A DNA stretch of 64,000 bases from an uncultured Prevotellaceae bacterium. GTDB lineage: Bacteria > Bacteroidota > Bacteroidia > Bacteroidales > Bacteroidaceae. Under the pieces are notes generated by a model. That model was not told where the DNA came from and made no database searches. It saw only the letters and a list, made by a program, of their open reading frames with translations. The position numbers and the translations under genes were made by a program. The DNA lies in NCBI GenBank assembly GCA_902792635.1, contig CADBAG010000016.1, positions 1 through 64,000 of the forward strand, given 5' to 3'. Positions 58,312 to 64,000 of this stretch are shown here, in pieces; within the stretch, counting starts at the first letter, position 1; every line of letters starts with the position of its first letter.

Positions 58312-59406
58312 CATATCCTTCCATTGCCCAGCGATATCATTCAGGTTGAACTGTGACGCGAGCTTCAACGCCTGCTGGCCCATGGCTCGCCGCATCGCCG
58401 CGTCCCCCGCTAACTTACTGATGGCCGTGGCAAGCGCCGCGACGTCTCCCACAGGCCGCACGAGGATCCCATTCTCCGGCGTGATGATCTCCGCCGGGCC
58501 TTGCTGACAGTCGAACGACACAAGAGGCAGGCCGCAGATGCCCGCTTCGACCAGCACCAGACCGAAGCCCTCAGAGCGAGAGCTCAGGACGAACAGTGAG
58601 TGACGCGCATACGCCGAGGCCACATCATCTGCCCTGCCACGCAAGAACACCGATTGCTGCAGCCCTTCAGCCGTTATCATCCGCTGCAGTTCCTCTTTCT
58701 GGGGTCCGTCACCATAGATATCCAACTGCCAGTCGGGATAGCGCGCCACGACCTGCCTCCAGGCCGCTATCAGCGTGTCGAAGCCTTTCTGCCGGTCCAA
58801 TCGTCCCACAGCCATGGCGCGTCTCACCGAATAGTCAGCGACCCGCTGCGGCTTAATCGTCACAGGATTATAGATCACTGACACACGGCTCACGAACCGC
58901 CGCCACTGCCGGGCATCCGCCTCCGACAGTACCACGACACGATCATAGCCACGGGCACAGAGCAGCCGCCTGGCCTGCCGCAGCCGACCTATGCAACGAT
59001 TGACCAGTCCTACAGAAGAGAGATGCGTCGTCAGCAGGTCATAGTTGAGCGCAAAGTGGAACCACAGCACCTTCTTCGACCCGTCCTTGATGTGGGGCAG
59101 GAACCCATACTCAAGACTGCCGAGAGAAACACATACATCCTGTCGGTGCGCAACGAGGTACGCCTCCAACCGCTCGCGATAAGCCTTCTTCCGCCTCCTG
59201 CCCGACGGGTAATCGCCCTGCACGAGCCCTAAGTCAACCTGTCTGACCGTATCCGCGATGGAGAAGAACGGAGCCCTGCCCTCGTTGAACGCCGTGAGGA
59301 TGGTGATGTCGAACCACTCTGTGAGCCTGTTGGCCAGGATGCTGAGCATCCGCTCCATCCCACCGGAGTTATAATCCGACTCTATGATAAAAGCAATGTG
59401 CATCAT
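58264..59406 (-). CDS. GT4-family glycosyltransferase with repeat-derived C-terminus
   Basis: This protein of about 380 residues is a GT-B retaining glycosyltransferase. The N-half has IAFIIESDYNSGGMERMLSILANRL; the C-half RRAMAVGRLDRQKGFDTLIAAW, LDIYGDGPQKEEL, VFLRGRADDVASAYARHSLFVLSSRSEGFGLVLVEAGICGLPLV carries the EX7E pair. Starts at 59406 or 59403 give the normal MHIAF-like beginning; ATGs at 59418 and 59466 are also in frame, the last overlapping the upstream gene. The final 15 or so residues (ALGGLARKNPARR) are encoded by a family C repeat that also supplies the stop. Confidence 0.9.
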   Translation of the reverse strand: MMHIAFIIESDYNSGGMERMLSILANRLTEWFDITILTAFNEGRAPFFSIADTVRQVDLGLVQGDYPSGRRRKKAYRERLEAYLVAHRQDVCVSLGSLEYGFLPHIKDGSKKVLWFHFALNYDLLTTHLSSVGLVNRCIGRLRQARRLLCARGYDRVVVLSEADARQWRRFVSRVSVIYNPVTIKPQRVADYSVRRAMAVGRLDRQKGFDTLIAAWRQVVARYPDWQLDIYGDGPQKEELQRMITAEGLQQSVFLRGRADDVASAYARHSLFVLSSRSEGFGLVLVEAGICGLPLVSFDCQQGPAEIITPENGILVRPVGDVAALATAISKLAGDAAMRRAMGQQALKLASQFNLNDIAGQWKDMLCALGGLARKNPARR

Positions 59407-59453
59407 TCGTACATTCATTGTGCATTTAGATTCTTCGGCCGAACCTGTGCTGC

Positions 59454-60110
59454 CTAACCCTTCCATGCTATCCCATTCTTAATATCCTTTGCCGGCATAC
59501 CGCCGATGAGTGTTTGTGGCGTGAGGTGCTTTTTGATGACCAGTGACCGTTGCGCCACGACACAGTCGTCGGCTATCACCACCCCTTTACCGATATGACT
59601 GTCAGCACATATCCACACATGGTTGCCAATGGTGATCGGCTTGCTCCGCTCCTTTAGTTGGCCATTCTCTAAGATGTCGTGCCCGTCAGTGGTATTCATC
59701 TCCACCCGCCAGCCATAAAGGTTGTCGTTACCGATAGTGATGTCGCGGTCGCAGGTGAAGAAGCAATCATCATTACAGAAGAAGTTGTTGCCTATTGACA
59801 GCCGTGCTCCGTTGATAACGATAGCCGTACCCCGCGCTATCGTCACGTGCTCCCCCAACACGAGCTTCCCGCCCTCATGAACAGAGAGATAAGCGGCCCT
59901 ACTGTCCCTCCGTTCAGTACCGGTGAAGCCCAAGACCACCCGTGCCCGCCGTGGCTCCGTGGTAAAGACGATGTCGCCCCGACGCAACGTCCCAACCTTC
60001 AGTTTGCTCACAAGGATCGGAACCCGCAATGCCTGGCGGAAAGGAAGATAGCGGAGACAGAACCATAACGATCGTGGATAGGTCTTTAATAGATAAGTCA
60101 GAAGTGGCAT
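59454..60110 (-). CDS. Hexapeptide-repeat acetyltransferase
   Basis: This 218-residue protein is a left-handed beta-helix acyltransferase of the LbetaH/maltose-acetyltransferase type. Hexapeptide turns are visible from about residue 75 (LSVHEGGKLVLGEHVTIARGTAIVINGARLSIGNNFF...) and again at ITIGNHVWICADSHIGKGVVIADDCVVAQRSLV, closing with LIGGMPAKDI, which binds CoA. It probably O-acetylates a sugar of the repeat unit. It follows the GT2 gene by 1 nt and precedes the GT4 gene. Confidence 0.87.
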   Translation of the reverse strand: MPLLTYLLKTYPRSLWFCLRYLPFRQALRVPILVSKLKVGTLRRGDIVFTTEPRRARVVLGFTGTERRDSRAAYLSVHEGGKLVLGEHVTIARGTAIVINGARLSIGNNFFCNDDCFFTCDRDITIGNDNLYGWRVEMNTTDGHDILENGQLKERSKPITIGNHVWICADSHIGKGVVIADDCVVAQRSLVIKKHLTPQTLIGGMPAKDIKNGIAWKG

Positions 60111-60111
60111 A

Positions 60112-60927
60112 TTACAAATCCTTTATCCATTTGGTATGCAACCATATGTTCAAGACTTTCAACACTATGCGGTTCGTGTTATATATTATTTTACGCACAG
60201 GGGGTATTACCTCAACCTTATTCATCATTTGGCGGAAGGGAGTAACACCATAACAATAATCTCTATAGTCTTCTAATATTCTTTTTGGCAGGCATCGTTG
60301 AAGTTCTTCTTCTACCTCTTTACGTCCAATTGACGAATTGCTGTCCGACAACCCGCCAGTCTCAAAGATTGCTATTGGCATACTGATATGCCGATATGAT
60401 GCATCGTGGAAAATTAATGAGTGCATAAGAAATTTCCAGTCAGCAGCACTTCTCATGGATTCGTCATACGGATAGGCTTTTATCAGTGACGTACGTATGA
60501 ATGTAGCTTGATGGTAAAGTGTGCTTCTGTAGAACACTTTCATTGTTACTTCATCTGGGTTCGGTATAATATTGTCACCGATGCATAAGTCGCCACAGAC
60601 GATGTCTTCTTTGGGATTGCTATCTACAACCTTTTGCAGTACATCCTTTGAATAGAATGTGTCGCCAGAGTTCATATAGATGCAATAATCTCCATGAGCG
60701 TGGGAGGTGCCTTTGTTCATAGCAGGATATATACCCCCATCCGGCTCGCTGACCCAAAAGTTAATATCCTTTTCGTATTCTTCGATAATGCTTTTTGAAC
60801 CATCCGTGCTGCCTCCATCGATGACGATATATTCTATGTTGTTATATGTCTGGGCTATAACACTTTGAATAGTTTTTCTAAGACCAGTAGAATTATTGTA
60901 ATTTATGGTAATTACCGATATTATCAT
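60112..60927 (-). CDS. GT2-family glycosyltransferase (WcaA-like), paralogue 1
   Basis: This 271-residue GT-A glycosyltransferase starts MIISVITINYNNSTGLRKTIQSVI and has YIVIDGGSTDGS (nucleotide binding), ISEPDGGIYPAMNKG-like WVSEPDGGIYPAMNKG and the metal site in YMNSGD. It is closely similar over most of its length to the GT2 encoded immediately upstream. The ATG at 60927 was chosen because longer starts overlap the upstream gene and precede the first strand. The gene is markedly AT-rich. Confidence 0.92.
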   Translation of the reverse strand: MIISVITINYNNSTGLRKTIQSVIAQTYNNIEYIVIDGGSTDGSKSIIEEYEKDINFWVSEPDGGIYPAMNKGTSHAHGDYCIYMNSGDTFYSKDVLQKVVDSNPKEDIVCGDLCIGDNIIPNPDEVTMKVFYRSTLYHQATFIRTSLIKAYPYDESMRSAADWKFLMHSLIFHDASYRHISMPIAIFETGGLSDSNSSIGRKEVEEELQRCLPKRILEDYRDYCYGVTPFRQMMNKVEVIPPVRKIIYNTNRIVLKVLNIWLHTKWIKDL

Positions 60928-60937
60928 TTTGGAAATC

Positions 60938-61762
60938 TTATATCTTATATTTCTTGATAAATCCTCTATTGAGGCATATAATCTTAAGTACGACCACAAC
61001 TAACTTATAAATCCACATTCTATATCTTGAAAAGGATAGTTCATAAAACAAGCGGTGGTAGTCGTCTCTCTTCCCCATAAAAATGTCAAAATCTTCTTTT
61101 ACTCTCGGCGGCATGATGTCAGATATTGTTTCTGAAAGTATCTTTTTGTCAATATCTGGCGTCTGTTGCGTACTGCTGATTCCTTCGGTGTTAAAAATAC
61201 TAATTATATCCTCAAGCGTTTGATATGACGCATTTAGCCGGATAAGGGTGTACATGAAGAATTCATGGTCGCCAACTATCTTAGTATCTTCACGGAAAGG
61301 GTGGACTTCCAAAAGTTTTCGTCTGGTGAAAGAAGAAGGGTGTGCAAGTGAGCCACGAATAAAAAATGACATTGTCAGATCCTTCTCGTTCGGTGGCGTC
61401 ATTCTCCCTCCTTTGTCACTTACCAGATTGCCAACGCAAATGTCTGCTTTAAGCTTTGGCAGGACATGCCCTATAACGTTATTGTCATATAGTATATCTC
61501 CTGAATTAAGAAACATGATGTATTCGCCGTGTGCCATCCTAACGCCTTTGTTCATTGCGTTATATATTCCGCCATCGCGTTCGCTTACCCATTGACTTAC
61601 CTTGTCGGCATATTGCTTAATGATGTCTACTGAACCATCGGATGAACCACCATCAACAATAATGTACTCAAAAGTGTTGTCGGTTTGCGATACAACACTC
61701 TCTATAGTCTTACGTAATCCTATAGAGTTATTATAATTAATTGTTATAATAGATAATTTCAT
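60938..61762 (-). CDS. GT2-family glycosyltransferase (WcaA-like), paralogue 2
   Basis: This 274-residue GT-A glycosyltransferase has LSIITINYNNSIGLRKTIESVV, YIIVDGGSSDGS, WVSERDGGIYNAMNKG and the metal site FLNSGD, mirroring the downstream paralogue block by block. The likely reason is tandem duplication or capture of two related genes for similar sugar transfers. It lies 10 nt upstream of its paralogue and 3 nt after the acyltransferase gene. Codon use is AT-rich like paralogue 1. Confidence 0.92.
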   Translation of the reverse strand: MKLSIITINYNNSIGLRKTIESVVSQTDNTFEYIIVDGGSSDGSVDIIKQYADKVSQWVSERDGGIYNAMNKGVRMAHGEYIMFLNSGDILYDNNVIGHVLPKLKADICVGNLVSDKGGRMTPPNEKDLTMSFFIRGSLAHPSSFTRRKLLEVHPFREDTKIVGDHEFFMYTLIRLNASYQTLEDIISIFNTEGISSTQQTPDIDKKILSETISDIMPPRVKEDFDIFMGKRDDYHRLFYELSFSRYRMWIYKLVVVVLKIICLNRGFIKKYKI

Positions 61763-61765
61763 AAT

Positions 61766-62773
61766 TTATCTTTTTCCAAGAAGAATATTTAACGGCCGCT
61801 TCGTGCAGCAAAAAATTACTAACGTCATAATGATAAAAGTGAGCGCCATATAGACTAACAGATAGAGCATTGACTTCACTTTACCTGCCGGACTTATGAT
61901 CAGTGTTGTAAGGAAGGCTGAAAAGCATAATACAGGGACATTAAAGATGTAAACCACAAGACTGTTTTTCCCATAATATTCCAAGAACTTGTTTTGTCCT
62001 GTCTTTCTACTTATCCAGCCAAGCAACGCTGTTCCACTAAGCACATAGAAAACATCAATGGGGATCTGCCAATAAGTAAGCGTTGATTTTGCTGCATCAT
62101 AAGGGATAGGAGAAAGGACAGGCAAAAAGCGCGAAAGGACAAGTAAGAAAACATAGAAGATTCCCATCCCCAATAAACGCTTATCTGTAATACGCACCTG
62201 TTTCATCTCATCTCCTATCCAAAGAAAGACACAAAGGCCTAAGGAGGCTTGCCAATAAAAATAATCGGAGGGGAAAGAATTGGGATGATGATTGATAAAG
62301 ATGCTGCCAATCATGATAGCGATCATTACCGCCCCTCTCATGTATCGATTATGAACAGAATGGACAACCATCCAATAAATAAGTCGGGAAAGGAAGAGCG
62401 CATTCAAAAACCATAAAGGACCATTAAGGATAAACGTGCGTTTCCCCCCCATAGAGAACAGACTATTGTCGGCAGTCAAAAGACCTTCAAAGATCTGCTT
62501 GGCGAAGCCAAGTGTCAAGAGAGGCACAACGATCGTTTGAATATTCTTGATTATGAATGTCTTAAAGTCTTTGTGGAAGTTACTGACATATCCGGAAACT
62601 AAAAAGAATGCCTGCATAAAGATGCCGACATATAGAAACGTTGTCATATTAAAGGGATAGCACACATATGGATAATTATAGTCCATCAACCCGATACTCA
62701 ACGCCGCATGACCAAGAACAACACTTATAATAAGGAGTCCCTTCACCCTGTCAATATAAATTAAACGTTTCAT
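61766..62773 (-). CDS. Acyltransferase-3 family membrane protein
   Basis: This 335-residue polytopic protein has the acyltransferase-3 start RLIYIDRVKGLLIISVVLGHAA (conserved Arg and His), FFLVSGYVSNFH, GPLWFLNALFLSRLIYW and about ten helices. It should acylate a sugar of the surface polysaccharide or a related lipid-linked intermediate. The ATG at 62773 overlaps the stop codon of the upstream GT2 gene (ATGA) and removes an unlikely 25-residue leader. It is not closely similar to the other acyltransferase at 53457. Confidence 0.87.
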   Translation of the reverse strand: MKRLIYIDRVKGLLIISVVLGHAALSIGLMDYNYPYVCYPFNMTTFLYVGIFMQAFFLVSGYVSNFHKDFKTFIIKNIQTIVVPLLTLGFAKQIFEGLLTADNSLFSMGGKRTFILNGPLWFLNALFLSRLIYWMVVHSVHNRYMRGAVMIAIMIGSIFINHHPNSFPSDYFYWQASLGLCVFLWIGDEMKQVRITDKRLLGMGIFYVFLLVLSRFLPVLSPIPYDAAKSTLTYWQIPIDVFYVLSGTALLGWISRKTGQNKFLEYYGKNSLVVYIFNVPVLCFSAFLTTLIISPAGKVKSMLYLLVYMALTFIIMTLVIFCCTKRPLNILLGKR

Positions 62774-63684
62774 AACAGGCTCCTTACAATTACCGACAGC
62801 CGATCCCGGCTGCTCATATCGTCGCACTGGGCAATCATCCTTAGGCATTGAAGTTTCTGCACCAATGACACCCCTGCAAGATGCGCTAAAAGCGTCACTT
62901 TGTTGTAGATAGGCAAAAAATCATCGATGTTTCTATGTAGGAAGGCCGATGCCTCATTCACCGGCTTGATAGGAAGGAGGGTTTGTCGCAACCAATGGTA
63001 AAAAAGCAATCGTGCATGTACCTTCTCTAAGATATTCCTTTTATCACTCGAGATATTGATATCGCTCCACCTGAACCTCACCAGATGGTCTTGTGTGGTT
63101 GCCACGCCATGCTCCGCCATCATGATAGCTGTGGCGTCATCAGAAGCCCATGCCTTAGGGAAGTTGACGAAGCCGCCTTTATCTATAAGTGCTTGCCGCC
63201 TGAAGACATACTGCGGGATGCCGCCTTTCATGCCATGAAGCATGTGGTAAACAAATTCATCTTTCGTAAGATGCTCCTTATAGCAACGGTCTATCCCTAT
63301 AATGTGGTTGTCCGCATTCACCTGAAGGATTCTTGCCCGGAGGAGCTCTACTGCCGGATAGGTATCAATCAGCTGCGACATCTCTTCCAAGAAGTCAGGC
63401 TCATACAGGTCGTCATCGGTAGCAAGTATGACATAATCGCCATGGGCATATTGCAAGCAGTGGTTCCACTGCGCCACCAGATCCCGACCACCTATATTGT
63501 GCTCATTGCGATGATATTCGATTCTCGGATCGTGGAACGCCCCGACAATCTTCTCAAGAGCTTCCGGAGAACAATCGTCAACAACAATCAGCTCAAAGTC
63601 ACTATAACTTTGGTTGAGAATGCTTTGGATGGCTTCTCTCAGATATCTGCCTTTCCAGGCAGGGAGGATAAACGAAAACTTCAT
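62770..63684 (-). CDS. GT2-family glycosyltransferase
   Basis: This 304-residue GT-A enzyme begins FSFILPAWKGRYLREAIQSILNQSY and has ELIVVDDCSPE (nucleotide binding) and YVILATDDDLYEPDFL (DxD metal site), followed by an acceptor region with VFRRQALIDKGGF and WASDDATAIMMAEHG. It should transfer one sugar in repeat-unit assembly. It follows the flippase gene by 40 nt and is coupled to the acyltransferase gene by ATGA. Confidence 0.93.
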   Translation of the reverse strand: MKFSFILPAWKGRYLREAIQSILNQSYSDFELIVVDDCSPEALEKIVGAFHDPRIEYHRNEHNIGGRDLVAQWNHCLQYAHGDYVILATDDDLYEPDFLEEMSQLIDTYPAVELLRARILQVNADNHIIGIDRCYKEHLTKDEFVYHMLHGMKGGIPQYVFRRQALIDKGGFVNFPKAWASDDATAIMMAEHGVATTQDHLVRFRWSDINISSDKRNILEKVHARLLFYHWLRQTLLPIKPVNEASAFLHRNIDDFLPIYNKVTLLAHLAGVSLVQKLQCLRMIAQCDDMSSRDRLSVIVRSLL

Positions 63685-63724
63685 TGACCAAGTGGTGATA
63701 TATGCCGTTTTATTAATAAGTAGA

Positions 63725-64000
63725 CTAACTTCTACGAATATGCAACTTATCCTTAATCTTTTCCATCACCAATTGTCGTGCCCTGTCATCCAAACCCTTA
63801 TAATAAATAAGTGGACAGGAACATGCAAGGCTTAATACAGTAACTGCACACAACCGGCCAAAGTTCGTGGGCATATAAAAATGTGCAACCGTTGGTAGGA
63901 TGCTGGCGATAACAACAAAGAATAACGTTTTGAGAAGGATACCGCAGTAATAGGACATCCTATTGAATTTTGTGTACTTATGCAATATCCATACATCACA
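63725..64000 (-). CDS. Polysaccharide flippase (Wzx-like), C-terminal part
   Basis: The frame is open to the window edge, so only the last 91 or so residues are seen. They contain two predicted membrane helices (LLKTLFFVVIASILPTVAHF and LCAVTVLSLACSCPLIYY) and end YKGLDDRARQLVMEKIKDKL, which resembles the C-terminus of Bacteroidetes O-antigen/capsule flippases that move lipid-linked repeat units across the inner membrane. The position at the head of the glycosyltransferase cluster fits. The start lies beyond 64000. Confidence 0.65.
   Translation of the reverse strand, partial: CDVWILHKYTKFNRMSYYCGILLKTLFFVVIASILPTVAHFYMPTNFGRLCAVTVLSLACSCPLIYYKGLDDRARQLVMEKIKDKLHIRRS

Overview
The window looks like chromosome of a Prevotella-like member of the Bacteroidales. 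This rests on two SusC/SusD pairs with nearby glycoside hydrolases, many TAnnTTTG -7 boxes (several with a TTG/TTTG box about 19-20 nt upstream, the Bacteroidetes sigma-factor signature), a split glycine decarboxylase (GcvPA/GcvPB), a eukaryote-like one-chain GlyRS, and Bacteroidetes pairings such as glyS-FKBP and DUF4827-glmM. The species cannot be fixed from sequence alone.

Layout. 1-580: non-coding, with short direct repeats. 0.6-5.3 kb: HAD phosphatase coupled to a polyvalent-type kinase, glyS, an FKBP lipoprotein and a PIN toxin/antitoxin pair. 5.3-17.7 kb: a first polysaccharide utilisation locus (GH43, GH2, SusD, SusC, a secreted six-hairpin glycosidase-like enzyme) with a solo nucleotidyltransferase inside. 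17.8-25.7 kb: DUF4827-glmM, then a complete glycine-cleavage operon gcvT-gcvH-gcvPA-gcvPB-lpdA. 25.7-31.6 kb: a candidate small RNA, infC-rpmI-rplT, an RsmF-like methyltransferase, folA, a nucleotidyltransferase and an Lrp regulator. 31.7-43.5 kb: a second locus (SusD, SusC, GH94 phosphorylase, GH3, GH5 mannanase), best read as beta-glucan/glucomannan use: a secreted endo-enzyme, SusCD uptake, then beta-glucosidase and phosphorylase. 43.8-47.1 kb: small lipoprotein, pepD, small membrane protein, Skp/OmpH-like lipoprotein and two identical tRNA-Arg(ACG) genes.

47.5-64 kb is a capsule/exopolysaccharide locus, all on the minus strand: Wzx flippase (cut by the window edge), GT2 enzymes, two acyltransferase-3 proteins, a hexapeptide acetyltransferase, GT4 enzymes, a fucosyltransferase-like protein and an EpsG-type polymerase. 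Embedded in it is a probable phage-defence pair, RloA (SMC-like ATPase) and RloB (TOPRIM-like), plus a GxxExxY protein. Arrays of a ~100-bp imperfect-palindrome repeat (family C) separate and bracket these insertions.

The most unusual global feature is the density of interspersed palindromic repeats (families A, B, C, D) that reach into coding sequence. They appear to supply the stop codon or C-terminus of lpdA and two glycosyltransferases, to split a SusD signal peptide in frame, and to extend the N-terminus of a small lipoprotein. No HTCS, SARP or ECF regulator, integrase, transposase or CRISPR array is visible.
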